A stretch of 25,479 nt of DNA from NCBI GenBank assembly GCA_000969725.1, contig JXSR01S065002.1. One strand, given 5' to 3'. A program made the position numbers and the translations under genes. This DNA comes from Ophiothrix spiculata (taxonomy: Eukaryota; Echinodermata; Ophiuroidea; Amphilepidida; Ophiotrichidae). Under the pieces are notes generated by a model. The model had not been told where the DNA came from, ran no database searches, and saw only the letters and a list, made by a program, of their open reading frames with translations. This document shows positions 8,829-17,242 of the stretch, one piece after another; the first letter of the stretch is position 1; the number at the start of each line of letters is the position of its first letter.

Positions 8829-9403
8829 GAAATGAATTACTCGACTTTCAGCGCCAATGTAACTTAACGGACAGAGACAGAGAAGTTGTGTTTCACATTT
8901 GTGGATATATTAAACATGCAATGAGAAAACATTATTACAAATTGAAAGCCAAAACTGCAAGTATGCTGCAAATATAAGATGTGCTGACTGCTAAGGACAA
9001 TGGAGTTTGTGTTTCATCAAAATGGACTGACATGTTAGATCGGGGGGGTCTTGATAGGCCTTCAGAGAAGTTTTTAAAATTAGTAGTACAGATAGAACGC
9101 TGGGTGCGGGAAGTGGTCCATGTAAACAACTTGAGATCTGACAGACTGATGCTTCTGAAAGATGATATAATTCACTATCGTCTTTTGAGAACTACTTGGG
9201 AGAACATGATTACTAATGACAGTGCTGATATCAAATGGTTGGTACTTGAACATATTCTTGGACTCTTCTTAAAAATGTGTGGTTTTGCTATAACTAGATT
9301 GATACGTAAAGATTTGAACCGAAAAAGAAAAGCGTCCAAAATTGCATCTGGAACAACGAAAGCTTTGCGGAAAGAACTAAAACAACTTTCTACAAGCACC
9401 TGA
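8829..9403 (+). pseudogene. P-element/THAP9-like transposase, C-terminal domain, copy 2 (one nonsense)
   Basis: The frame begins with a segment like copy 1 (FQRQCNLTDRDREVVFHICG, YIKHAMRKHYYKLKAKTASM), meets one nonsense codon (CAA ATA TAA where copy 1 has CAA ATA TTA), and then runs uninterrupted from 8981: KDNGVCVSSKWTDMLDRGGL, DRPSEKFLKLVVQIERWVRE, LLKDDIIHYRLLRTTWENMI, WLVLEHILGLFLKMCGFAIT and the basic tail ending in LRKELKQLSTST. The GGL..PS motif and the final basic helix place it with P-like/THAP9-like transposase C-termini. Apart from the single TTA to TAA change this copy lacks the deletions of copy 1. The catalytic part is absent; the block upstream is unit A, so the 5' end was replaced or lost. 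Confidence 0.65.
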
Positions 9404-9472
9404 AGATGGACATCATTACATTAACAAATGTAGGACTTAATTAAAGGAACAAACCACTTGTTGCCTCATAAC

Positions 9473-9957
9473 AATTCTCCCAACAATGTATAGATTGAGA
9501 GAGAACATGATGTTCGAAGGCCTTAAAAGGTTCATTTTAATACGGGAACTCAATCTGATGGCGCTTCAAAACAGCATATAGCAAGAATGACAAATAGAAG
9601 ACAGGCAAACATACCAACCAATGAGATTGAATGTGTAGATGCTGTAGACCAGAGGCTATTTCAAAGCATAATGTTCAGAAGCTGAATGTTCTGGAGACTG
9701 TATTTCAGAAAGCCCAGTTATAACTTCCGATGATGATTTATTTACCATATTGGTTATGGCTAAGTTGCTTGTTGTAGAGTTTAATATACCAATGGTATCA
9801 TCATAATACACTTGTTTGGGATAACAATGATTTCAGGGTTTCAACAACACACAATTAATAGGAATCATGTGGGGAATGTCTGTTCATCCAGTTAAAAATA
9901 GAAGACCTGAATGTAATGGATATGATCACTTGCCATGGTTTATTTCATCCTACTGAA
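9473..9957 (+). repeat. Unit A, copy 3, with start of the homeodomain-like exon
   Basis: Runs from ttctcccaacaatgtataga through the catgtgg-ggaatgtctgttc segment and continues into sequence aligned with the exon at 2153 up to tcctactgaa (9957). There the homology stops exactly where the hairpin at 9960 begins; copy 1 continues with atggatcaac. The homeodomain-like part is therefore missing from this locus and was not found after 10727. Confidence 0.75.
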
Positions 9958-9959
9958 CC

Positions 9960-10122
9960 ATATATGTGTACCGCCGCGGCAAAAGGGTCCAGTTGTCGGC
10001 TCGTACATGTTGCTCCTTGTAGCATATCTAATGTATGGTATTTGTATACATCAGATATGCTACAATGAGCAACATGTAGGAGTCGACAACTGGACCCTTT
10101 TGCCGCGGCGGTACACATATAT
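9960..10122. mobile_element. Near-perfect hairpin (foldback) element 2
   Basis: Inverted arms 9960-10036 and 10046-10122, 77 bases each with only about four mismatches, flank a 9-base loop. The arms carry a GC-rich core (gtaccgccgcggcaaaaggg and its complement at 10093-10112) in an otherwise AT-rich surround. The near identity implies a young insertion or gene conversion between arms. It lies exactly at the breakpoint of unit A copy 3, so it probably inserted into the homeodomain-like exon. No coding motif. Confidence 0.9.
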
Positions 10123-10126
10123 TCTC

Positions 10127-10727
10127 CTTAAGGGGGTTTTCTCTAAGATGCAAATACTCCATTTATTTTCTTAAAAATTTAGTATTTGGTAGATTTATTT
10201 GTGCTGATAACGATTCTAAAATAAAAAAATATAGGTCACCGTGCTCGTTTGTGAGATACAGGCATTTCAAAAAGTACATGTTTTCCCAAAAAATCACCCG
10301 ATTAACCATACAAAGTATAGGGAAAACTCCAAAATGTCGATCATTATGTGCTTGTAAAATAGTAAATCCTCCATTTATTTTTTTAATTTTTACATATGTT
10401 AAAGCACTTTTTGAGCTTTTCAAAATACTGAAATAAAAAATATGGTCACCGTGTTAGTTTTCAAGAAAAATGACAAAAACTGGCATTTTTTAATAAAATT
10501 TGATTACTTTGATTGCACATCTGCGTCTGCATAATTTCCCGCATATATATTGCGCAGCGATGCGGCGCGTGATTAACCAAACGCTTTGGTGAGGCATGCG
10601 TTTAGTGTGCATTGAAATTTACGCACGCAAAACGGATGCAAACAATTTTTTTGACTTTTTACTGTTATGTAAAAAATCGTTATCCCACAGTCGTAAGCAA
10701 CTGCATCTCAGAGAAAACCCCGTAAGT
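10127..10727. mobile_element. Non-autonomous element with ~25 bp terminal inverted repeats
   Basis: The left end cttaagggggttttctctaa (10127-10146, followed by gatgca) is the inverted match, with one mismatch and one indel, of the right end ctgcatctcagagaaaaccc then cgtaag (10701-10726). Inside are two ~100 bp direct repeats (10157-10257 and 10368-10466), each starting (a/c)(c)tccatttatttt and ending aaataaaaaatatggtcacc-like. There is no transposase. A GC-richer patch with gcgcagcgatgcggcgcg lies at 10551-10568. It starts only four bases after hairpin element 2, so one probably inserted next to the other. Confidence 0.7.
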
Positions 10728-11010
10728 TCAGCACAAAAAGGTTTCGCTGAAGCAAAGTACTGAATATTCAATATTTGGTGATCACATTCTGCAGGTTCCC
10801 TGTAACGTAATTATAGCTGATATCTTATGCAGCATGACAAGCTGATCAGAAAGCCAAAGTCTGTATTTTGTAGTGGTTTGGAAGAGGTTTAATTGTGTAT
10901 ACACTATATCAGTCATGTGAAATCAAATTGCTGCACTAAATCAGCAATATAAGAGACCGGTTTTCTACACTTATTCAGGAAAATAAAAATTTTCATCTTT
11001 TCATTTTTTT
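10728..11010. other. No recognisable gene
   Basis: AT-rich sequence between the terminal-inverted-repeat element and the SINE head. No homology to the continuation of locus 1 after the homeodomain-like exon (2230-2500) was seen, so the locus was cut off here rather than merely interrupted. Confidence 0.5.
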
Positions 11011-11100
11011 GTGGGCACGTGTGGTCTAGCGGAACAGTGCAGGACTCATAATAAGAAAGTTGTGACTTCAAACCCCAGGATTGCCAGGATATTTAATTCT
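11011..11100 (+). mobile_element. tRNA-derived SINE head (Pol III boxes A and B)
   Basis: gtggtctagcgg (11021-11032) fits the box A consensus and cttcaaaccccag (11066-11078) is a box B-like match, 40-odd bases apart as in a tRNA. A ctcataa anticodon-loop-like segment (11045-11051) sits between. The acceptor stem does not pair and the sequence continues into non-tRNA DNA, so this is a SINE head, not a working tRNA gene. The 3' boundary is uncertain. Confidence 0.65.
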
Positions 11101-11149
11101 GGGCATTTTGATGTTCTATTTTGCACATTAATCCATGTAGCTTTAGTAG

Positions 11150-12110
11150 GAACTTTGATAATATTGACGATGTCTGAAACTTAGTTTAAACCTAATGATT
11201 GCACCACATGCCCCGATGTGGCAGTAGTTATGGTGGGTCTGCAATTTATGTTCACAGTTCGCTTTCCTTTTGCATTCGTAATGATCTTAATTTAATTCAG
11301 CATTTTACAAATGATCTCGATCACTGTGAATCTGCTTTCATTGAAATTATTTTCCCTCATAAGAAAAATGTTATCATTGGTAACATTTACCATGGGCTGA
11401 TTCTTTTATCAATGATCTTGATTCTTGTCTTATCAATGATCAGTATTTCTGATGAAAAGAAGACATGTTACATTTCTTGTGTTTTCAATTTTGATTTACT
11501 TAAATTTGATTAAAACAATACAATAAATGATTTTCTCTCCAAAACCATAACATGTTTCTGTCAATTGATCATCCCACCAGAATCACACCTCACAGTGCCA
11601 ACCATCTTGATAACATTTTTTTGCAATAAATGTTACTCAAAAGATCAAATCTGGTATTGTGGTTTCTGATCTTACTGACCATTTTCCTATTTTTCAGTTG
11701 GCCAGTTAATTCAATTCTATATTTTGACAGGAATAATTTTGTTTTAATTCTCATTTGTTTAATACAGGCCGAGTTAATCTTTTTAATGTCCGATGGGATG
11801 ATATAATGGCTCTTAATTCATCTGATGAAGCATTTATCATATTTATTGACAAATTTAATTTGCTTTATAATTTCCATTTTCATGTAAACATTATCGCAAA
11901 AAACACTAGTCTAAAATAGCACGCAAGCCTCGGATTATTCTGGCAATTTTGAAATCCATCAAGCGCAAAGATAATGAAAAGAAATGGAAGAAGCTATATG
12001 GAAAGGTAATCAGTGACTTCTGAAGAAATTAAAACAGTTCTAAACTTGGCTAATATTTCAGTTCATATACTCCAAAATATTCAAATCTGTCATGAAAGCT
12101 TGTGACGATG
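11150..12110 (+). mobile_element. Degenerate LINE: apurinic endonuclease domain and linker
   Basis: Successive frames encode YGGSAIYVHSSLSFCIRNDL (11229-11290), CESAFIEI and KNVIIGNIYHG (to 11400), FNFDLLKFD (near 11490), PTRITPHSANHLDNIF (11574-11620), and SGIVVSDLTDHFPIF (11650-11697). This matches, in order, an APE-type LINE endonuclease: GG(V/A)AIYV, the ES..IEI strand, (I)GNIYRPP, GDFN-like D-L, T.PTRIT..SATLIDNIF, and the catalytic SDH-type DHFPIF end. Downstream RKPRIILAILKSIKRKDNEK is the usual linker before the RT domain. At least five frameshifts or stops are present and no RT domain follows, so it is dead and 3'-truncated. It is from a different, older copy than the LINE at 6492. 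Confidence 0.88.
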
Positions 12111-12351
12111 GGTAAATCCAGAGACGACCCATTAACAAAGACATATCACATATTATTTTTTGCAGATTTCAAGGCAGCCATTGGATAAAGTATGTCAAGT
12201 TTGAAAATGCTGGCTATGGTAGGACAGTATAGAATGTTACCAGCCACCTCTACAAAAAGCACAAGCCAAACTAATGAACTTCACCAACTCCTCCTATAGG
12301 AACAAAGCCTGGATGGTAGGTCACCTTACTCTTTGAGATCACATCTAACAG

Positions 12352-12740
12352 TCAATTTGAACGCAGAGCTCTGCAATACCAATTAATTGTCGCGTGTGAA
12401 AGATTTGAATCATGGATATCGAGGTTGTTGGCTATGAAGGGATACCAAGGGGAAAATGTGGAAATCCACAACATGAAGTTCCTGGTGTTAATGTGTGCGT
12501 AGGATATAGAAGGAGCCAGAATGACAATGCATGCACTGGATGCGGATGTGTTGGGCGTGATCATGTAAGGTGAAAAAGTTTCAGGAGACCTGGAGCTGAA
12601 TTCAAAATTCATATTCGAGCAAAACCTGCTCAACTTATGGATCAGTCTTTCCATGAACTTGCCGGGAACATCTGTTTCAGGATTCTTGAGTTCCTTAAGG
12701 GATATCAGTGAGAGGCATGGGTGGAAAAGATATATTGAGT
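12352..12740 (-). CDS. Three-copy minus-strand ORF, copy I (unknown)
   Basis: Read from about 12740 down, the frame gives HPCLSLISLKELKNPETDVP, GKFMERLIHKLSRFCSNMNF, a Ser/Thr-rich stretch, NTRNFMLWISTFSPWYPFIA and NNLDIHDSNLSH before a frameshifted C-terminus that stops at 12352. The ATG at 12654 lies inside the coding-like segment, so the true start is upstream. Among the three copies, most indels in the middle (loss of 6, gain of 3, loss of 3) are multiples of three, hinting at past selection on the frame. No family or motif is recognised. It is antisense to the helicase exons around it. The alternative is chance openness of a well-conserved young duplication. Confidence 0.4.
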
Positions 12741-12796
12741 AAAAATATGTGTGATCATGTGAGTTGAAAAAGTTAAAAGGACAATTACATTCTCAC

Positions 12797-13041
12797 TACG
12801 ATCATTGATTGCAAATCAGTTGGATTTTCTACAAGAACATAACATCAAAGCATTCTAGATTTCACCAGAGACGACCCTTGAACAGAAAAAAGAAATTAGA
12901 ATTGGAGATGGAATCATTTTGGGAATCTTAACTAGATCTTGATGACTCACTGAAAGCAGTTTTTGGCAAGATCAAATGTGTTGTTTATAATGAATGCCAT
13001 TGCATCTTGAATTGGGGTACAACTTTCAGAGAAGATTTATC
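12797..13041 (+). pseudogene. RecQ-like helicase exon, copy I (motif Ia to DExH box)
   Basis: The frame reads LIANQLDFLQEHNIKAF, stop in place of W, ISPETTLEQKKEIRIGDGII and, shifted, SLKAVFGKIKCVVYNECHCI and LNWGTTFRED, then TC/GTAAGC donor. LxxLxxDQxxxL is RecQ motif Ia and xxDExHCIxxWGxxFRxxY is the DExH (Walker B) motif II with its RecQ-specific flanking W-G...FR. Here the box is NECH. A tag stop where other copies have tgg, and a frameshift at gggaatcttaactag, make it non-functional. Seven other copies occur to 20.4 kb. The Walker A exon was not found in the window. Confidence 0.7.
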
Positions 13042-13130
13042 GTAAGCTGACAAACATCCATTGGGAACCTTAGTGAGATCAATGACAAGGTTGTCACTTA
13101 ATTTGTCTAGCTATCCCTTCTTCAGCATTT

Positions 13131-13387
13131 TTGTTTATTATTTTAGAATTATATGCAGTCATCCTATCAAATGAAGAAAACAAAGGTTACTTAAGAGATG
13201 AAGTAGTTGCATTCCTTGATGAGAAAGGTGAGGTTACGGATAAACCCCAGTCGCTGGAATTAGTGAAAGCAAGGTCAAAGAAACTGAAAGCGAGCCCAAA
13301 GAATGTGAATTGCTACATGCTAATGATGGATTTATCAGTGATATGAGCAAGGAATCCGATGCTGTGGATGAAGATGAGGATAATTGA
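13131..13387 (+). pseudogene. Acidic C-terminal exon following helicase copy I (frameshifted)
   Basis: After tttttgtttattattttag (acceptor, exon from 13147) the frame reads ELYAVILSNEENKGYLRDEV, VAFLDEKGEVTDKPQS; one missing base then shifts the frame relative to the copy at 14936, which continues into an acidic tail. Here the shifted frame ends at 13346. The rest of the acidic tail (MSKESDAVDEDEDN) is still encoded in the original frame to 13387. Likely the exon next to the helicase exon in the ancestral gene, encoding an acidic disordered tail. Confidence 0.5.
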
Positions 13388-13584
13388 TGATGTTGCCATG
13401 CTGCTAGTCACACTACGTTTTTGAATGTTGTAACAACAATAGTGTAGCCATTATATGGAAAAGCAATAAAAAACTTTGCCACACATCTATACAGAGAGCA
13501 CAAGATAAATTGTAGCCAATACAATGAACTTCCACCAGCTTCTCTCCATCGTCAATATATAGCAACTACGACGAATAGAGCAAA
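13388..13584. repeat. Tail block of the tandem segment, copy I
   Basis: Contains acatctatacagagagcac and cagcttctctccatc, repeated at 15178-15377 and 18367-18480. No coding motif; it looks like 3' flank or intron carried along with the acidic exon. Confidence 0.7.
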
Positions 13585-13665
13585 AGCCAAACTAACAAAC
13601 TTCACCAACTCCTCCTATAGGAACAAAGCCTGGATGGTAGATCACCTTACTCTGTGAGGTCACAT

Positions 13666-14043
13666 CTAACAGTCAATTTGAACGCAGAGCTCCGCAATAC
13701 CAATTGTCACTTGTGAAAGATTTGGATCATGGATATCGAGGTTGTTGACTATGAAGGGATACCAAGGGGGAAATGTGGAAATCCACAACATGAGGTTCCT
13801 GGTGTGTGCGTAGGATATAGAAGGAGCCAGAATGACAACACATGCACTGGATGCGGATGTGTTGGGCGTGCTCATGTAAGTTGAAAAAGTTTCAGGAGAC
13901 CCGGAGCTGAATTCAAGATTCATATTTGAGCAAAACTTGTTCAACTTATGGATCAGTCTTTCCATGAACTTGCCAGGATCATCTGTTTCAGGATTCTTGA
14001 GTTCCTTAGGGGATATCAGTGAGAGGCATGGGCGGAAAAGACA
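13666..14043 (-). CDS. Three-copy minus-strand ORF, copy II (unknown, longest intact)
   Basis: Same product as at 12352, with GKFMERLIHKLNKFCSNMNL, SSGSPETFSTYMSTPNTSAS, NLMLWISTFPPWYPFIVNNL and a C-terminus DIHDPNLSQVTIGIAELC ending in VQIDC and a stop shared with copy III. Compared with copy I it lacks six bases in the middle (in frame) and four bases near the C-terminus. It remains open upstream of the ATG at 13965 through ELKNPETDDPGKFM. Unknown family; antisense to the helicase exons. Confidence 0.4.
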   Translation of the reverse strand, partial: CLFRPCLSLISPKELKNPETDDPGKFMERLIHKLNKFCSNMNLEFSSGSPETFSTYMSTPNTSASSACVVILAPSISYAHTRNLMLWISTFPPWYPFIVNNLDIHDPNLSQVTIGIAELCVQIDC

Positions 14044-14107
14044 TATTGAGTAAAAATATGTGTGATCATGTAAGTTGAAAAAGTTAAAAGGACAATTACA
14101 TTCTCAC

Positions 14108-14446
14108 TACGATCATTGATTGCAAATCAGTTGCATTTTCTACAAGAACATAACATCAAAGCATTCTAGATTTTACCAGAGACGACCCTTGAACAGAAAA
14201 AAGAAATTAGAATTGGAGATGGAATCATTTTGGGAATCTTAACTAGATCTTGATGACTCACTGAAAGCANNNNNNNNNNNNNNNNNNNNNNNNNNNNNNN
14301 NNNNNNNNNNNNNNNNNNNCATTTTGGGAATCTTAACTAGATCTTGATGACTCACTGAAAGCAGTTTTTGGCAAGATCAAATGTGTTGTTTATAATGAAT
14401 GCCATTGCATCTTGGATTGGGGGAACAACTTTCAGAGAAGATTATC
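14108..14446 (+). pseudogene. RecQ-like helicase exon, copy II (interrupted by assembly gap)
   Basis: Left of the gap it reads LIANQLHFLQEHNIKAF with the same tag stop as copy I and then EQKKEIRIGDGII; right of the gap it resumes with the same 44 bases that precede it and goes on to CVVYNECHCI and TTFREDY before TC/GTAAGC. Without the repeated 44 bases and the Ns it would be one copy nearly identical to copy I. Motif content is as in copy I (Ia and NECH box). Confidence 0.65.
14270..14319. other. Assembly gap (50 N) with identical 44-bp flanks
   Basis: The 44 bases before the gap (14226-14269) equal the 44 bases after it (14320-14363). This is the signature of two overlapping contig ends placed side by side, or of an unresolved tandem copy; the gap length is probably nominal. 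Confidence 0.95.
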
Positions 14447-14610
14447 GTAAGCAGATTACCATCCACTGGGCACCTTAGTGAGGTCAAGGACAAGGAGGTC
14501 ACTTAATTTGTCTAGCTATCCCTTCTTCAGCATTTTTGTTTATTATTTTAGAAATATCGATCACAATTCGATTCAACCGCTGTATGCAGGATGAATGAGC
14601 GTGACTACGT

Positions 14611-14830
14611 GCATTGATTGCAAATCAGTTGGATTTTCTACAACATAACATCAAAGCATTACAACCCTTGCACAGAAAAAAGAAATTAAAGTTTGAGATC
14701 GAATCATTTTTTGAATCTTTATTATCTTGATATGACCACCTGAAAGCAGTTTTTGGTAAAGTCAAATTTGTTGTTTATGATGAATGCAATTACATCTTGA
14801 ATTGGGGTACAACTTTCAGAGAAGATTATC
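14611..14830 (+). pseudogene. RecQ-like helicase exon, copy III (donor site mutated)
   Basis: Reads LIANQLDFL, with a loss of six bases from the HN segment, then the VVYDECNYILNWGTTFREDY segment. The box here is DECN with the histidine lost. The exon end has ATC/ATAAGC where other copies have GTAAGC, so the splice donor GT is mutated to AT. It is followed by the same intron and, at 14936, the intact acidic exon. Confidence 0.65.
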
Positions 14831-14935
14831 ATAAGCTGACTACCATCCATTGGGAACCTTAGTGAGATCAATGACAAGGTTGTCACTTAATTTGTCTAGC
14901 TATCCCTTCGTCAGCATTTTTGTTTATTATTTTAG

Positions 14936-15177
14936 AATTATATGCAGTCATCCTATCAAATGAAGAAAACAATGGTTACTTAAGAGATGAAGTAGTTGCA
15001 TTCCTTGATGAGAAAGGTGAGGTTACGGATAAACCCCAGTCTGCTGGAATTAGTGAAAGCAAGGTCAAAGAAACTGAAAGCGAGCCCAAAGAATGTGAAT
15101 TGCTACATGCTAATGATGGATTTATCAGTGATATGAGCAAGGAATCCGATGCTGTGGATGAAGATGAGGATAATTGA
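14936..15177 (+). CDS. Acidic C-terminal exon following helicase copy III (open to stop)
   Basis: After the acceptor gtttattattttag the frame reads ELYAVILSNEENNGYLRDEV, VAFLDEKGEVTDKPQSAGIS, ESKVKETESEPKECELLHAN, DGFISDMSKESDAVDEDEDN and two stops. The C-terminal half is acidic and predicted disordered. It is the intact version of 13147-13387. In an ancestral gene it may have been spliced to the helicase exon, although an acidic tail straight after motif II would leave the helicase without its C-lobe, so it may instead be an alternative end or belong to another gene. No family is recognised. Confidence 0.5.
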
Positions 15178-15458
15178 TGATGTTGCCATGCTGCTAGTCA
15201 CACTACGTTTTTGAATGTTGTAACAACAATAGTGTAGCCATTATATGGAAAAGCAATAAAGAACTTTGCCACCCATCTATACAGAGAGCACAATTAGATA
15301 AAATGTAGCCAATACAATGAACTTCCACCAGCTTCTCTCCATCATCAATATATAGCAACTATGACGAATAGAGCACAAGCCAAACTAACAAACTTCACCA
15401 ACTCCTCCTATAGGAACAAAGCCTGGATGGTAGATCACCTTACTCTGTGAGATCACAT

Positions 15459-15862
15459 CTAACAGTCAATTTGAACGCAGAGCTCCGCAATACCAATTGT
15501 CACTTGTGAAAGATTTGGATCATGGATATCGAGGTTGTTGACTATGAAGGGATACCAAGGGGGAAATGTGGAAATCCACAACATGAAGTTCCTGGTGTTA
15601 ATTATGTGTGCGTAGGATGTAGGAGCCAGAATGACAACGCATGCACTGGGTGCGGATGTGTTGGGCGTGCTCATGTAAGTTGAAAAAGTTTCAGGAGACC
15701 TGGAGCTGAATTCAAGATTAATATTCGAGCAAGTTTGCTCAACTTATGGATGAGTGTTTCCATGAACTTGCCAGGATCATCTGTTTCTGGATTCTTGAGT
15801 TCCTTAGGGGATATCAGTGAGAGGCATGGGCGGAAAAGATGAGTAAAAATATGCATGATCAT
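15459..15862 (-). pseudogene. Three-copy minus-strand ORF, copy III (frameshifted)
   Basis: The upstream half (15862-15671) starts with an ATG and reads HLFRPCLSLISPKELKNPET then DDPGKFMETLIHKLSKL, and is then shifted by lost bases near 15734. The downstream half (15674-15459) reads MSTPNTSAPSACVVILAPTS, NFMLWISTFPPWYPFIVNNL and the same C-terminus as copy II. This copy supplies the possible start (MIMHIFTH) for the family. Confidence 0.45.
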
Positions 15863-16064
15863 GTAAGTTGAAAAAGTTAAAGGGACAATTACATTCTTCT
15901 AGCGGCAATTTGATTCCTTTGATGCATTCTCTAGAGGATTCTCTGTTTGTCTTCCACATAGTAATTTCTCGTTATGTTAATATGCGAAGCAAGGAGTTCC
16001 TGAAGAGAATAGGAGCTTAACTTAACCCTAAGAAGTCAATTTCTTTGCGTAAAGAATCACATGT

Positions 16065-16370
16065 GTGTGGATTAACTGCATCTTCTACCTTAATTTGCCT
16101 TCTGGTCAAAGTGTATCAAATACTACATTTCCTCCCTCTAGCAGTGAATCTATTCCTTCGTCTGCTTCTCAATCAAGTTCAAGTACTACGTCAAAGAGAA
16201 AAAAGCATTTCTTTTTCCAGTCATGGAAGGTTGAAAAGATGATTTCGGATTCAGAATCAGAGTTAAGTCAGGATGTTACTACTCTGCAATTGAGGACCTC
16301 AGAATTAAAGGTTGGCATCAACGTAACAGGGCAAAGAAACATAATACTGAACCATAATAATATTGGGTAA
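16065..16370 (+). CDS. Possible exon: Ser-rich linker with basic patch (unknown)
   Basis: The frame encodes NLPSGQSVSNTTFPPSSSES, IPSSASQSSSSTTSKRKKHF and WKVEKMISDSESELSQDVTT to a stop at 16368. A polyserine segment followed by KRKK (NLS-like) and an acidic stretch resembles an intrinsically disordered linker of a nuclear protein. It occurs once in the window, between helicase copies. Splice sites are not certain, and low complexity makes the coding call weak. Confidence 0.4.
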   Translation: MWINCIFYLNLPSGQSVSNTTFPPSSSESIPSSASQSSSSTTSKRKKHFFFQSWKVEKMISDSESELSQDVTTLQLRTSELKVGINVTGQRNIILNHNNIG

Positions 16371-16585
16371 AAATGTTAATGGGAGCAAAAGACATTTGTG
16401 TATTTGAAGGCATATTGAAGTCAAATTTGCCAATCAATTGGAGAATGATGGCGACATTGTAGCGCAACTCATGTGGAGATGTGTACATAATTTATGTTAT
16501 TTTTTCACATTTAGAAGAAATTCACATTCATAATTACTCCTGAAACAAGCATCTTAGTTGAACGTACTTCTTTTGGATTGTAACA

Positions 16586-16663
16586 TTGATTGCAGATCAG
16601 TTGGATTTTCTACAAGAATATAACATCAAAGCATTCTGGATTTCACCAGAGACAAAGATTATC
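16586..16663 (+). pseudogene. RecQ-like helicase exon, copy IV (internally deleted)
   Basis: Reads LIADQLDFLQEYNIKAFWIS PE in pieces, then jumps from ccagagaca to aagattatc/gtaagg, deleting about 150 bases including the DExH box. Motif Ia with intact DQ and W remains. The flanking intron is shared with the other copies. Confidence 0.65.
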
Positions 16664-16829
16664 GTAAGGTGACTACCATGCATTGGGCACCTTAGTGAGG
16701 TCAAGGACAAGGACGTCACTTAATTTGTCTAGCTATCCCTTCTTCTGCATTTTTGTTATTATTTTAGAAATATCGCTGTAATCACACCATGTATATAGGA
16801 TGAATAAGCGTGATGGAAATTCAAATTGT

Positions 16830-17094
16830 GCAATTGTAGTGTCACCACTACGAACATTGATTGTAGATCAGTTGGATTTTCTACAACAACATTACATCAA
16901 AACATTCTAGACTTCACCAGAGACGACCCTTGAACAGAAAAAAAAAAATAAAGTTGGAGATGGAATCATATTTGGAATCTTTACTATCTTGATATGACTC
17001 CCTAAAAGCAGTTTTTAGCAAAGTTAAATGTGTTGCTTATGATGAATGTCATTGCATCTTGTTTTGGGGTACAACTTTCAGAGAAGATTATCGC
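16830..17094 (+). pseudogene. RecQ-like helicase exon, copy V
   Basis: Includes the upstream VVSPLRTLIVDQLDFL (motif Ia with its preceding SPL), a stop after IKTF, and a shifted VAYDECHCILFWGTTF box region. The donor region has lost three bases (tcgcaggtga for tcgtaaggtga). The box is DECH. Confidence 0.65.
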
Positions 17095-17242
17095 AGGTGA
17101 CTACCATCCATGTGGCACCTTAGTGAGGTCAATGACAAGGATGTCACTTAATTTGTCTAGCTATCCCTTCAGCATTTTTGTTTACTATTTTAGAAATATT
17201 AATCACAATTCGATTCAACCGCCTGATTTGGATCATTTTCCA

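Larger units (their letters stand above)
12264..13584. repeat. Tandem segment I (1,321 bp) of the helicase array
   Basis: Begins at agccaaacta and contains, in order: the minus-strand ORF block, one helicase exon, its intron, an acidic exon and a tail with catctatacagagagcac. The same anchor recurs at 13585 and 15378. Copies are highly similar, with a few substitutions and indels. Confidence 0.85.
13585..15377. repeat. Tandem segment II (1,793 bp as assembled) of the helicase array
   Basis: Same order as segment I, but with an extra helicase unit between the minus-strand ORF block and the acidic exon, and a 50-N gap inside. The extra length over segment I (472 bp) is about one helicase unit plus the gap and its duplicated flank. 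Confidence 0.8.

Noticed and set aside
9935..10174. 79-codon frame continuing from unit A copy 3
   Set aside because: Most of it is the translated arm of the hairpin element, and the homeodomain-like part is absent.
10163..10436. Overlapping open frames on both strands (86 and 61 codons)
   Set aside because: They lie inside a terminal-inverted-repeat element, with no motif and AT-driven composition.
11011..11090. Functional tRNA gene
   Set aside because: The A and B boxes are present but the acceptor stem does not pair and box B is imperfect, so a SINE head is the better reading.
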